Shown: positions 26,449 to 35,356 of the stretch, in pieces
Layout of the letters: every line of letters starts with the position of its first letter
Numbering within the stretch: the first letter of the stretch is position 1
NCBI GenBank assembly: GCA_039182735.1
Contig: JBCDCB010000016.1
Location: 1 to 58,499, forward strand
Reading direction: 5' to 3'
DNA from: JBCDCB01 sp039182735
GTDB lineage: Bacteria > Planctomycetota > Phycisphaerae > Phycisphaerales > UBA1924
Length of the DNA: 58,499 nt
Translations under genes and position numbers: made by a program
The notes under the pieces: generated by a model
The model's input: the letters and a program-made list of their open reading frames with translations, nothing else
The model's database searches: none
Told to the model about the DNA's origin: nothing

Positions 26449-29400
26449 ATGAACGAGTCGCCCAGCGCGCTGCTCCGACTGCTCGTGACCGTTGCGCTCG
26501 TGATGCTTGTGTGCATGCGCACGAGCCTCGCGACCGACTTCTTCGTACGCACGAGCGGTGACGACACGAACGACGGGCTCTCCGCCGAGACCGCGTGGCG
26601 AACGCTCTCCAAAGCGGCGAGTTCTGCGCAGTCGGGCGACACCGTCTACATCGGTGCCGGCGTCTACGAGCAGCAGCTCAGGCCGTCGCACTCGGGACAG
26701 CCCGGCGGCCCCGTCCGCTTCATCGCCGATACAACCGGCGTGCATACCGGGGATCTCGGGCCGGTCACCGTGCGCCACGCCGACACGCCCGTCTTCGTCC
26801 GAGATCGCGAGCACATCGAGTTCAGCGGGCTCGCCTTCGACGGTCTCGACGGCACGCGCGTCGTCTTCGTCGAACGCTCCGAGAACATCGCTTTCCGCTA
26901 CTGCTCGACGAGCAACGCGACCACCGCCCACTTCGAGGTGCGCACCGACTCGACCGTCCGCATCGACTCCTGCGCGATCTCGGGCAGCGCGCGCTACGGC
27001 ATCGATCTCGATGGCGCCGAACTCACGCTCGTCAACTCCTCGCTCACCGGGTCGAGCACCACCGGCAGCGGCATCGAACTCCACGACGCCACCGCGACGC
27101 TTCAGCGCGTCACCATCGACGGCTGGGGCATCGGCATCAATAACGACAACTCCGCGCTCGCCATGACCAACTGCGTCGTCACCGGCGCTGCGCGCGACGG
27201 CATCGAACTCCGCAAGGCGAACGCCTCGCTCACCATGTGGCACGGGACGGTCGCGAACAACGGCGACGACGGCATCTCCGCGTGGGGCGGAAACGTCGAG
27301 GTCTTCAACTCCATCATCGCCAACCACGCCGACGACGGGATCGCCCCGCGCAACGGCACAGCGCTCACCGAAACGCACAACCTCTTCTTCTCCAACGGCG
27401 GTGGGGATATCCCCTCTCGCCAGATCGATGAGACGAGCCTTCAAGCGGATCCGCGCTTCGAGCTCGGTTCGCTCCAGCTCGCGAGCGACTCGCCCGCCAT
27501 CGACGCGGGCCAGGACGCCGCCGGCGTCACCAGCGTCGATCGTCTCGGCGTCGAACGACCCCTTGCGGGGGCGTACGACCTCGGGGCCTACGAGCACGTC
27601 AGCACGCGCATCCCCGCGACGGTCCCGTACTTCACAGACTTCGAGGCCGGCGTCGATGCCGCGTGGGATGACAAACGAGTCCGCCACACGTCGTTCCTTG
27701 GCACGTTCCACGGTCTCCACGAGAAAGATGGGTCGACCAGCATCCTCGTTCTGCTTGCACCGGGAGAACGCTACGTCGTCGTGTGGGACCTCATCATCGA
27801 CGGCACGTGGGACGGCAAGAATGGGAGCCTGCAAGACTGGTTCTATCTCGAAGCAGATGGAGAGCAGCTCTTCGCGGAGACGTTCTCACGTAACCGAGGA
27901 CTCGAGCAGACCTGGCCGGTGGAACCCGAGGCGACAGGCAACGCCCTCGGGCTCGGAACCCGCGGCACGGCGCTCTACACCAGCGTCAGCCGCGAGTTTG
28001 AAGCAACGAACGGTCTTGCAACGATTACGTGGCGCTCCGACGTCACCGGAAGTGATGAGATCTTCGGCATCGACAACGTCCGCATCGTCCACGCCGACGA
28101 CGCCTCGCCCTTCGTCCCGATCTTCGTGGACGTGAGCGGTCACACCGGTTTCGACGCCGCAACGGGCGGAGGGCTCCACCCCGGGGACTTCAACGGCGAC
28201 GGGCGCCAGGACGTCCTCCTGACCACCGAGCCGCCCCGCCTGCTCCTTCAGGGCGCGAACGCGTTCACCCCGTTGGTCCCCACGCCTTCCTCGATCGGCG
28301 CGCAGTGCGCGCTGCTCGACGCCGATCACGACGGCGACCTCGACGTCCTGACCGCCCGGCACGGGACGTCTGCGATCCCCGGCCTCTTCATCAACGACGG
28401 CGGGGGCAACTTCGACCTCGCCGACCCGCTCGAGTGGGAGCCTCGCTCGACGCCATCGCTCGCGATCGCCGGCGACTTCGACGACGACGGGCGCGCCGAC
28501 GCGGTCATCACCAGCGCGTGGGGCAACGACGTCGCACGCGGCAACCGCAGCAGCGAGGAGCACGCCTTCGAGCAGTCGCCCCCGTCGCTCGCGCACCTGA
28601 ACGACCCGCGCCAAAGCGGGACCGCGGCGCGTCTTGCCGTCGCCGACGTCAACAACGACGGGCGCATCGATCTGTTGCACCACGGCACCGGCGCCCTCGG
28701 GCTGTACCTCTCCGGTGCCGAAGGGCACGACCCGCGTGCGATCCCGGCGTTCACGTCGAACGCGCACGACCTCGATGCGCAGGCCGCGTGGGGCGACTAT
28801 GACAACGACGGGGACCTCGACCTCTACCTCGGCAACACCCACCCCGGCGATCACGGCACCCTCTGGCGCAACGACCTCGACCCCGCGACGGGCGCCGTGT
28901 CGTTCACGGAGATCACCGCTCAGAGCGGGCTCACCGACGTCGGCGCGCTCCGCACCGCGGACTGGGGCGACTATGACAACGACGGCGACCTCGACCTGTA
29001 CGTCGGCACCGTTGCCGACGACATCGCCGACGAAGCCGCGAAGAACCTGCTCTTCGAGAACCAAGGCGACGGAACGTTCGCGCGCGTGAGTCTCGGCGCC
29101 TCGATCCCGGCCTTCGCGTTCGACGCCGCGTTCATCGATTATGACAACGACGGCGACCTCGACCTCGCCATCGCCCGCACCGATGCCCCAAACACACTGC
29201 TCCGCAACGAGACCGACAGCGACAACTACCTCAAAGTCCGCGTCATCGGCGGGGGGCCCGGCCGCACCAACACCGCCGCCATCGGCGTCCGCGTCGAACT
29301 CTTCGACAGCGCCGGCGCGTTCGTCGCCCGGCGAGACATCGGCGCCGCGAGCGGGTTCGGCGGCGGATCATTCGTCGCGCACTTCGGCGGCGTCGATCCG

Positions 29401-29586
29401 CAAGCCACCTACGCAATCCGTGCGCACATGGCCCGCGGACGCACCCTCGAAGCGAGCGTCGTCCCCGCCCTCACGCAATCCGTCGTCGGGCCGACCGTGC
29501 TGGAACAGACACACACCTTCGTCGAGCCCAGCGGCGGGCTCGGGCGCATCGTGTCGTGGCAAGAGAAAGACACCACGCAGGACTGA
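26449..29586 (+). CDS. Exported beta-helix / FG-GAP (VCBS) repeat protein
   Basis: A 1045-residue surface or secreted protein. A signal peptide (LLRLLVTVALVMLVCMRTSLA) is followed by a right-handed parallel beta-helix (about residues 27-390: FFVRTSGDDTNDGLS, then repeated short turns). A jelly-roll-like segment (~395-560) comes next, then at least seven FG-GAP/VCBS calcium loops of the type DxDxDGDxD (such as GDYDNDGDLDLY, twice) up to about residue 920. The end resembles the ASPIC/UnbV region of CRTAC1-like proteins. AGGAGG precedes the ATG. Its place as the last gene of the secretion operon suggests it may be a substrate of the machine. Confidence 0.85.
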   Translation: MNESPSALLRLLVTVALVMLVCMRTSLATDFFVRTSGDDTNDGLSAETAWRTLSKAASSAQSGDTVYIGAGVYEQQLRPSHSGQPGGPVRFIADTTGVHTGDLGPVTVRHADTPVFVRDREHIEFSGLAFDGLDGTRVVFVERSENIAFRYCSTSNATTAHFEVRTDSTVRIDSCAISGSARYGIDLDGAELTLVNSSLTGSSTTGSGIELHDATATLQRVTIDGWGIGINNDNSALAMTNCVVTGAARDGIELRKANASLTMWHGTVANNGDDGISAWGGNVEVFNSIIANHADDGIAPRNGTALTETHNLFFSNGGGDIPSRQIDETSLQADPRFELGSLQLASDSPAIDAGQDAAGVTSVDRLGVERPLAGAYDLGAYEHVSTRIPATVPYFTDFEAGVDAAWDDKRVRHTSFLGTFHGLHEKDGSTSILVLLAPGERYVVVWDLIIDGTWDGKNGSLQDWFYLEADGEQLFAETFSRNRGLEQTWPVEPEATGNALGLGTRGTALYTSVSREFEATNGLATITWRSDVTGSDEIFGIDNVRIVHADDASPFVPIFVDVSGHTGFDAATGGGLHPGDFNGDGRQDVLLTTEPPRLLLQGANAFTPLVPTPSSIGAQCALLDADHDGDLDVLTARHGTSAIPGLFINDGGGNFDLADPLEWEPRSTPSLAIAGDFDDDGRADAVITSAWGNDVARGNRSSEEHAFEQSPPSLAHLNDPRQSGTAARLAVADVNNDGRIDLLHHGTGALGLYLSGAEGHDPRAIPAFTSNAHDLDAQAAWGDYDNDGDLDLYLGNTHPGDHGTLWRNDLDPATGAVSFTEITAQSGLTDVGALRTADWGDYDNDGDLDLYVGTVADDIADEAAKNLLFENQGDGTFARVSLGASIPAFAFDAAFIDYDNDGDLDLAIARTDAPNTLLRNETDSDNYLKVRVIGGGPGRTNTAAIGVRVELFDSAGAFVARRDIGAASGFGGGSFVAHFGGVDPQATYAIRAHMARGRTLEASVVPALTQSVVGPTVLEQTHTFVEPSGGLGRIVSWQEKDTTQD

Positions 29587-29598
29587 CCCGCCGGGTCA
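29584..29598. terminator. Palindrome joining two convergent stop codons
   Basis: TGACCCG-C-CGGGTCA is a perfect 15-base palindrome. Its first three bases are the stop of the plus-strand FG-GAP gene and its last three are the stop, on the minus strand, of the gspK-like gene. It may act as a short bidirectional terminator, but no T-run follows on either side. Confidence 0.35.
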
Positions 29599-29940
29599 CT
29601 CAATCCCGACCTCGATCATCCGCCGGGCAGAACCCGTGCGCCCCGTGATCCGAACGGTCACCGGGTTGTCGTCGTCGAGCAGTGTCACGTCAATCGTGAA
29701 CCCATCGGCGAGCGTCAGCGTGCCCTCGGGCACGTCGCGTCCCTCCGCGATCTCGGTCGCGACCACGCGCACGCCGTTCTCGGCGGTATAAAACGCGCGA
29801 GCGGTGTCCGCCTTCTGCGCCGCGATGACCGAATCGTCACGCGTCCCGACCGTGATCCCGACGATCGCCAGGTTCACGACGACGAGGATGATCACCGCGG
29901 AAGCGACCGCGACGCCCTTGCGTGTGCGCCCGCGCATCAC
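29596..29940 (-). CDS. Small PilX/GspK-like minor pseudopilin component
   Basis: A 114-residue protein with an N-terminal hydrophobic helix (VAVASAVIILVVVNLAIVGITVG) after a basic start, then RAFYTAENGVRVVATEI, the region seen in PilX and GspK-type proteins. It is much shorter than GspK (about 300 residues), so it may be a PilX-like subunit or a reduced form. No standard FTLxE leader is present; the basic RTRKG before the helix could serve as the prepilin cleavage site. Last gene of the minor pseudopilin operon, overlapping the previous one by ATGA. Confidence 0.6.
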   Translation of the reverse strand: MMRGRTRKGVAVASAVIILVVVNLAIVGITVGTRDDSVIAAQKADTARAFYTAENGVRVVATEIAEGRDVPEGTLTLADGFTIDVTLLDDDNPVTVRITGRTGSARRMIEVGIE

Positions 29941-30422
29941 TCGCCCCCGTTCCGTCGGAGCATGACCACGCTCGACAGCGTGGTGTCGCCCGCCGTGATG
30001 GAGAGGCGTGCCGTCCGCGCCGTGGCCGGGTCGTCGCCGCCGGCGATGTCCAGCGAGCTCCCGTTCCCGCTGTGGTAGGTGATCGCAAAGGCGTCAACGC
30101 CGGCGCAGAGGCGCGCGGTGAGCCCGTCCGTATCCGTAAAGATGAGGTTGGAGCCGGAGAGTTCCACACCGTCGCCATCGCTCGTCACGTAGCGGGTCTG
30201 CTGCGCCACCGCGAAGGCGTCCACCTCGCGCAGCTCGCGGACCAGGCGTTCGAGCGCGAGATCGACCCGGCGGAGCTCGTCTCGCCGATCGCCGGTGCGC
30301 GCGTACGCATCGGCGCTGCTCAGGACGATCGTCGAGGTCACCATCGCCATGACCGACAGCACGACGATCACCCCGATCGCTTCGACAAGCGTGAAGCCGC
30401 CTCGTCGGCGCGGGCGGCTCAC
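29937..30422 (-). CDS. Minor pseudopilin (GspJ/PulJ-like)
   Basis: A 161-residue prepilin with leader RPRRRG cut before FTLVEAIGVIVVLSVMAMV, Glu at +5. The globular part contains LERLVRELREVDAFAV, typical of GspJ, which caps the pseudopilus together with I and K. The GTG at 30422 overlaps the stop of the preceding gene as GTGA. The 391-residue reading that begins at 31112 runs antisense-like through two other genes and is not used. Confidence 0.75.
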   Translation of the reverse strand: MSRPRRRGGFTLVEAIGVIVVLSVMAMVTSTIVLSSADAYARTGDRRDELRRVDLALERLVRELREVDAFAVAQQTRYVTSDGDGVELSGSNLIFTDTDGLTARLCAGVDAFAITYHSGNGSSLDIAGGDDPATARTARLSITAGDTTLSSVVMLRRNGGE

Positions 30423-30886
30423 AGCACGTCCGCCAGAAGCAGCGGGAGTTCCATGACCTGCGCATCGCCCCGCAGATCGATCCACGAGACGCGCACCGTG
30501 ACGAGCCGGTACAAGTCGAGCGATGCGTCGTCCGTCTCGACGCCCTGCGCCGAAACGAGCGCACCGATCGTGACGCTCAGCGTCTTGCCGCGGCTCGTGT
30601 ACGGCGTGAGCACCGTGTCTAAACGCGCATGCAACCCGCTGACGGGGTCGTCGAGGTACACCGCCGGGTCTTCGAAGGCGCCCATCCCGAATCCCGGCGC
30701 ATCGCTCGACGCGTCGGCGAGGATCTGCTCGCTCGCCGCTGAGAGCATCCACGACGCGCGCGTGATCTGTTCGGCGCGAGCGCGGTCGATCGACGCGTCG
30801 CCCAGCATGGTCATCGCGACCGGCATCACAATGGCCAGCACCACGATCGCGACCAGCGCCTCGATCAGCGTGAACCCACGCGTCAT
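30419..30886 (-). CDS. Minor pseudopilin (GspI-like)
   Basis: A 155-residue prepilin with a very short leader (MTRG) cut before FTLIEALVAIVVLAIVMPVAM, as in GspI. The rest is a small alpha/beta domain with no cysteines. It overlaps gspH-like (ATGA) and gspJ-like (GTGA) genes, so translation of the set is coupled. The I/J/K order matches the pseudopilus tip genes of standard T2SS loci. Confidence 0.78.
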   Translation of the reverse strand: MTRGFTLIEALVAIVVLAIVMPVAMTMLGDASIDRARAEQITRASWMLSAASEQILADASSDAPGFGMGAFEDPAVYLDDPVSGLHARLDTVLTPYTSRGKTLSVTIGALVSAQGVETDDASLDLYRLVTVRVSWIDLRGDAQVMELPLLLADVL

Positions 30887-31413
30887 CGCTCGATGCTCCC
30901 CGTGAGCCGACGGATGGTGATGCGGCGCTCATCGAGCATCGTGACCACCGCATCGTCGGTCCATTCGATCCGTGTCGTGCCGTCGGCGCTGCGCGCGTGC
31001 GGACGTCCCATGTAATCGAACCACGCCGTCGCGTCGCCGCCCGGTTCGATGGGTGCGAACGAAGCGATGCCGCCGCCTCGGAACAGCGAACCGAGCGGGG
31101 CGGCAGAGTCACCGCCTGCGCCGATCACGCGCTCGATGCCGCCGGCATCTTCGCGCAGGCGCCAGGTTGTCGCGTCGTTGCCCGGGATATCGAAACGCAC
31201 GCCCGTCGGGAGCCCGGTGCTCATCGCCGACGTCCGCGCCACCCAGAGCCGACGTTCAACCTCGTTGATGAGCGCGGCATCCCGGGCGTCGTCGAGCGCC
31301 GAGAGCGCCGGGAACGCGACCGCCGACAGGATCCCCACGAGCGTGAGGACAGCGATGAGCTCCACGAGCGTGAACCCGCGCGCGGGCCGCGATGTGATCG
31401 AATGCGTGCGCAC
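30883..31413 (-). CDS. Minor pseudopilin (GspH-like)
   Basis: A 176-residue prepilin. The leader RPARG is cut before FTLVELIAVLTLVGILSAVAFP, with Glu at +5. A GspH-like beta domain follows. The start is a GTG at 31413, with no clear ribosome-binding site. The gene begins 42 bases after rlmN ends on the same strand, so rlmN may be the first gene of this operon. Confidence 0.78.
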   Translation of the reverse strand: MRTHSITSRPARGFTLVELIAVLTLVGILSAVAFPALSALDDARDAALINEVERRLWVARTSAMSTGLPTGVRFDIPGNDATTWRLREDAGGIERVIGAGGDSAAPLGSLFRGGGIASFAPIEPGGDATAWFDYMGRPHARSADGTTRIEWTDDAVVTMLDERRITIRRLTGSIER

Positions 31414-31455
31414 GGACCGGTCATCGGACGATTGGTTCTCGGTCTTTCGCGGGAG

Positions 31456-32538
31456 TCACGGGATCGCGACGAGTTTCCGCCCGCGGATCCGCTCGTTGCC
31501 GAGCTGCCCGCACGCGGCCATCGTGTCGCGCCCCTTCGTCCGCCGGCGCGTGCAGTACCGCCCGTGCGCCGACAGACGCGCGAGGAAGCGATCGACGCTG
31601 GTTTCGCTCGGCGCGGGCCACGGCGAATCCCGGCGCGGGTTGTACGGGATCACGTTGATGCAGCACCGGACCGGCTCCAGCAACGCCGCCAGCTCGTCCG
31701 CGTCGTTCACGCCGGGGATCAGCACGTACTCGCAGCAGATGAACCCGCTCTTCCGCAGCGGCCACGCCCGCAGCGCCGCGACGAGCTCCGACAGCGGCAT
31801 CGCGCGGTTGATCGGCATGATCCGCGAGCGGATCTCATCGTTCGGCGCGTTCACCGACACCGCGAGATTCAGCTGACGCCACCCCGGCCGCTCGACCGCG
31901 CTTCGCAGCAGTTCGAGCCCGTCGAGCCGCCCGACCGTCGAGACCGTGATCCGGCGCATCGCCACGTTCGGCCCGTGGTGATCGGTCAGGATCTCGATCG
32001 CGCGCAGCACACTCGGCGCGTTGTCCAGCGGCTCGCCCATGCCCATAAAAACGATGTTGCGGATCGAATGCCCGAGGCGGTGCGTCGCCGCCCACCACTG
32101 CGCCACAATCTCGTCCGGCGAGAGCGAGCGGAGCAAGCCCATCTGCGCGGTCTCGCAGAACACGCACCCCATCGCGCACCCGACCTGCGACGACACACAC
32201 AGCGTGTTGATCGTGCCGGTCGGCTGCCACATCGGGATCACGACCGATTCGGTTTCGAGCGATTCGCCCCGCTGGCCCAGCACGCGGAGCGCGCCGCGCT
32301 CGCCACGCGCCTCGATCGGCATGAGAAACTTGTGCACGTCTCCTTCATCGCTGGGGGTCGTTTCGACTCGCGTCGGCGCGGGCACACGATCCGGGAAGCC
32401 CTCTCCATCTCTGAAGAATCGGTGGTATGCGTCGATCGCACGCGGGCGCGCCACGCCCGCCGCGACACACCGATCGAGGTACGACGCGTGCGTTTCGCCG
32501 ATCGGGTCAGGCAGCGGCAGCTGAGAGCGTCTCGTCAC
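31456..32538 (-). CDS. rlmN: 23S rRNA / tRNA adenine-C2 methyltransferase RlmN (radical SAM)
   Basis: RlmN methylates C2 of A2503 in 23S rRNA and A37 in some tRNAs. The 360-residue length is normal. The cluster motif CAMGCVFCETAQMG is near residue 121, NIVFMGMGEPLDN near 163, and AACGQLG near the C-terminus holds the second catalytic Cys. This pattern separates RlmN from Cfr only partly, but the housekeeping context favours RlmN. Translation begins at a GTG with TAGCAT six bases before it and no Shine-Dalgarno sequence. Minor pseudopilin genes follow on the same strand. Confidence 0.92.
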   Translation of the reverse strand: MTRRSQLPLPDPIGETHASYLDRCVAAGVARPRAIDAYHRFFRDGEGFPDRVPAPTRVETTPSDEGDVHKFLMPIEARGERGALRVLGQRGESLETESVVIPMWQPTGTINTLCVSSQVGCAMGCVFCETAQMGLLRSLSPDEIVAQWWAATHRLGHSIRNIVFMGMGEPLDNAPSVLRAIEILTDHHGPNVAMRRITVSTVGRLDGLELLRSAVERPGWRQLNLAVSVNAPNDEIRSRIMPINRAMPLSELVAALRAWPLRKSGFICCEYVLIPGVNDADELAALLEPVRCCINVIPYNPRRDSPWPAPSETSVDRFLARLSAHGRYCTRRRTKGRDTMAACGQLGNERIRGRKLVAIP

Positions 32539-32544
32539 GCGGCC

Positions 32545-32550
32545 ATGCTA
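32545..32550 (-). promoter_or_regulatory. -10 box (TAGCAT) of rlmN, probably leaderless
   Basis: On the minus strand TAGCAT ends six bases before the GTG at 32538, and the six bases GGCCGC are not a ribosome-binding site. Confidence 0.4.
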
Positions 32551-32627
32551 GGGAGAGACGGTCCGCCGCATCGCGATCGGGGGTTCAAGGCGCACCGCCT
32601 TTCATACAAGCCTGCGCACGCGGTCGA

Positions 32628-32633
32628 TACACT
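32628..32633 (+). promoter_or_regulatory. -10 box (TACACT) at the head of the glycan island
   Basis: GATACACT ends six bases before the GTG at 32640. It would start a leaderless transcript covering at least the first three island genes. Confidence 0.4.
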
Positions 32634-32639
32634 TGAAAG

Positions 32640-34277
32640 GTGCACCAACGCGTCGAACAACACGCCTCGCCCGGGCCGCCCGCGTCAAAGGTCATGACGC
32701 TCGATCGAGCGGCGGAGTTCTGCGCCGAGACCCGCGCGCGAGGGCTCACCGTCGCGCAGTGCCACGGCTGCTTCGATCTCGTGCATCCCGGGCACATCCG
32801 CCACCTCAAAGAGGCCGCCGACCAGGCCGACCTGCTGCTCGTCTCGATCACGACCGACGCGTCGGTGGGCAAGGGCGAAGGGCGTCCGCTCTTTCCGGAA
32901 CACCTGCGCGCGGAGAACCTCGCGGCGCTCTCGTTCGTGGACGCGGTGTGCGTGAACACCGAGCCGACGGCGGAGGGGCTGCTCGCGCGCACGAAGCCGA
33001 ACGTCTACGTGAAGGGGCGCGAGTACGAATCGAACGACGACCCGCGCTTCGCCGCCGAGCGCCAGGCCGTCGAACGCGCCGGCGGGCGCGTGGTGTTCAC
33101 TTCGGGTGACCTCGTCTTCTCCTCGACGGCGCTGGTGCGTTCGCTCGCCGAACAGCGCACGCAGGGCGCGCTCGCGACGCCGCGCGATACCGCGCTCGAT
33201 CGACTGCGCTCGATGCACGCGCTCTCGCCCCGCGCCATCGAGCCGATCCTCGCACGTATACCCGGCGCGCGGATTGTCGTCATCGGCGAGACGATCATCG
33301 ATACCTACGTCTCGTGCGACCAGCCCGAATCGTCGAACGAAGCGCCGTGCCTCTCGCTCCGCCCGCTCGAACAGGCATCGTTCGACGGCGGCGCGTCGGT
33401 CATGGCACGCCACGCCGCGGCGCTCGGCGCCGAGACCACACTCATCACCGCGCTGCCCCGCACCGAGGACGGCGCAGCCTTTGTCGAGCGCATGAACGCG
33501 GCCGGGGTGCGCGTGCGCTCCATCCCGACCGACATCCCCATGCTCGAGAAGCAGCGTTTCCTCGTCGGGAACCAGAAGGTCGTCAAGCTCGATCGGGTCA
33601 GGCCGATCACGCTCGACACCGACGCGCGCCGCCTCCTGCTGCATGCGATCGAGCAGGCCGCGCACCCGGGCATCGACGCGGCGATCGTCGCCGACTTCGG
33701 CAACGGGCTGCTCACCCCTCACGCGCTCGAAGATGTCGCGCGCGCACTGCGTCCGCACACGCGGGTCCTCGCGGGCGATGTCTCGGGCCGGCGCGCCTCG
33801 CTCGTCTCGCTCCGCGATATGGACCTCATCACGCCCACCGAACGCGAGATGCGCGACGCGGTGCAGGACTACGAGTCGTCGCTCAACGCCGTGGTCTGGA
33901 AGCTCATGGAACGCACCGGTGCGCGCGCCGTCTTCACTACGCTCTCCGACGACGGACTCATCGCCTTCACCCGCCTCGCGAACGCCGTCGATCCCGGCTG
34001 GCAGACGCGCGTCAGCGGCGAACACGTGCCCAGCATCGAGCCCCGTCCGCTCGACCCGCTCGGGTGCGGCGACGCGCTGCTCACCGCCTCGACTCTCGCG
34101 CTCGCGTCCGGCGCTTCGCACGTGCAGTCGGCTTTCCTCGGCGCCGTCGCCGCCGCCGCCGAGTCGCGCAAGCTCGGCAACCACGCCGTCCAGCCAGACG
34201 AACTCCGGCGCATCATCGCGCACATCGACGGCGAACAGCCCGCGAACCCCAACGCCACGCTGTCGCTCTTCTCGTGA
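32640..34277 (+). CDS. HldE-like bifunctional heptose enzyme with reversed domain order
   Basis: A 545-residue two-domain enzyme. The N-terminal domain (about residues 19-170) is a cytidylyltransferase-fold nucleotidyltransferase, with CHGCFDLVHPGHIRHL and, further on, YVKGREY and FSSTALV. The C-terminal domain (about 195-530) is a PfkB/ribokinase-like kinase with FDGGASVMARHAAALG, KLDRV, DFGNGLL and the anion-hole DPLGCGDALL. Together these match D-glycero-heptose phosphate kinase and nucleotidyltransferase, but in classic HldE the kinase comes first. It should supply activated heptose or a similar sugar to the glycosyltransferases that follow. The GTG at 32640 suits the TACACT box; an ATG at 32694 is an alternative. 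It overlaps the next gene by GTGA. Confidence 0.82.
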   Translation: MHQRVEQHASPGPPASKVMTLDRAAEFCAETRARGLTVAQCHGCFDLVHPGHIRHLKEAADQADLLLVSITTDASVGKGEGRPLFPEHLRAENLAALSFVDAVCVNTEPTAEGLLARTKPNVYVKGREYESNDDPRFAAERQAVERAGGRVVFTSGDLVFSSTALVRSLAEQRTQGALATPRDTALDRLRSMHALSPRAIEPILARIPGARIVVIGETIIDTYVSCDQPESSNEAPCLSLRPLEQASFDGGASVMARHAAALGAETTLITALPRTEDGAAFVERMNAAGVRVRSIPTDIPMLEKQRFLVGNQKVVKLDRVRPITLDTDARRLLLHAIEQAAHPGIDAAIVADFGNGLLTPHALEDVARALRPHTRVLAGDVSGRRASLVSLRDMDLITPTEREMRDAVQDYESSLNAVVWKLMERTGARAVFTTLSDDGLIAFTRLANAVDPGWQTRVSGEHVPSIEPRPLDPLGCGDALLTASTLALASGASHVQSAFLGAVAAAAESRKLGNHAVQPDELRRIIAHIDGEQPANPNATLSLFS

Positions 34278-35356
34278 GACCGCGCATCGACATCGTCATC
34301 CCCACGCGCGACCGCCCGCACGAGCTCGCGCGCACGCTCGATCGGCTCGATGCGCTGACGGCAGAGTCAACGATCTTCGTGATCGACAACGCCTCGCACG
34401 CGCCGCTCGACGTGCCCGCGAGGCTGCCGCGTGGCTCGCGGATCGAACTGATCCGCCTCGACCGCAACGCAGGCACGGCGGCCCGGAACATCGCCGCCCA
34501 CGCTTCGAACGCCGAGTGGCTGCTCGTGCTCGACGACGATTCATCGCCGCGCGTTCCGTGGCAGCCCATTGTGAACTCCGACGACCCGACCGTCGCCGCG
34601 ATCGGCGCCGATATCGCGCTCCCCACGGGTGCGCGCGAAGCGGGGGGGCTCCCCGAGGTCTTTGTCGGCTGCGGCGCGCTCCTCCGCAGGCAAGCATTCC
34701 TCGACGCCGGCGGCTACGACGAATCGTTCGGCTACTACGCCGAAGAGACCGATCTCTGCGCGCGCCTCATCGCCGGCGGGCACCGCATTGCGTTCGATGC
34801 CAACTTCCGCGTCGAACACCGACGCGCCGAAACCAATCGATCGGTCGCGCACATCGTCGAGCGGCTCGCGCGCAACGAAACACTGGTGATCCATCGATAC
34901 GCGCCGGCAGATCAGCGAGACGAGTGGGTCGAGCGCACGCTGGCACGAAGGCGTCAGATCGCCGAACGCGAGGCATGCGCTGAGGCCTTCGAGCGCGGAC
35001 GCGCCGCGTTCGAACTCGCCGCGCGTAATGAAGATCGCCAGCCGCTTTCGCGCACGCAGTGGGATCGGCTCATCGGACGCGCATTCGTACGCACCGCGAT
35101 CGAGTCGCTCCGCACGCTGCGTGTGGCGGTCGAGATGCCAGCCGGAGCGCCCGGCAAGCACGCCGACGTCATCTTGTACGAGTGCGAGCGGATCGGGTGT
35201 CAGCTTGTCGAGATCGGTGAAGCCGAAGTGATCGTGGCCGGCACGCTGGCGCCGGGTCTTGCGCTTGATGCCGCCGAGCGTCTGCGAGCGCGTCACCCGA
35301 GCGCGGCGGTCGTCGCGCTCTCGCCGCTCGTGCAGCCGAGCCCGTGTCATGGGTGA
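34274..35356 (+). CDS. Family 2 glycosyltransferase with C-terminal extension
   Basis: A 360-residue enzyme. Residues 3-~210 form a GT-A domain: IDIVIPTRDRP, then the metal-binding LVLDDDS and GGYDESFGYYAEETDLCARL as acceptor-side signature. It has no membrane segment, so it acts in the cytoplasm on a nucleotide-sugar donor. The C-terminal ~130 residues form a separate domain with ADVILYECERIGCQLVEIGEAEVIVAGTL, which I do not recognise. The start is a GTG overlapping the previous stop, and the end overlaps the next gene by eight bases. Confidence 0.85.
   Translation: MRPRIDIVIPTRDRPHELARTLDRLDALTAESTIFVIDNASHAPLDVPARLPRGSRIELIRLDRNAGTAARNIAAHASNAEWLLVLDDDSSPRVPWQPIVNSDDPTVAAIGADIALPTGAREAGGLPEVFVGCGALLRRQAFLDAGGYDESFGYYAEETDLCARLIAGGHRIAFDANFRVEHRRAETNRSVAHIVERLARNETLVIHRYAPADQRDEWVERTLARRRQIAEREACAEAFERGRAAFELAARNEDRQPLSRTQWDRLIGRAFVRTAIESLRTLRVAVEMPAGAPGKHADVILYECERIGCQLVEIGEAEVIVAGTLAPGLALDAAERLRARHPSAAVVALSPLVQPSPCHG

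Noticed and set aside
30997..32697. A 566-residue arginine-rich plus-strand ORF
   Set aside because: It is antisense to the gspH-like gene and rlmN, both clearly real, and is arginine-rich with no motifs.
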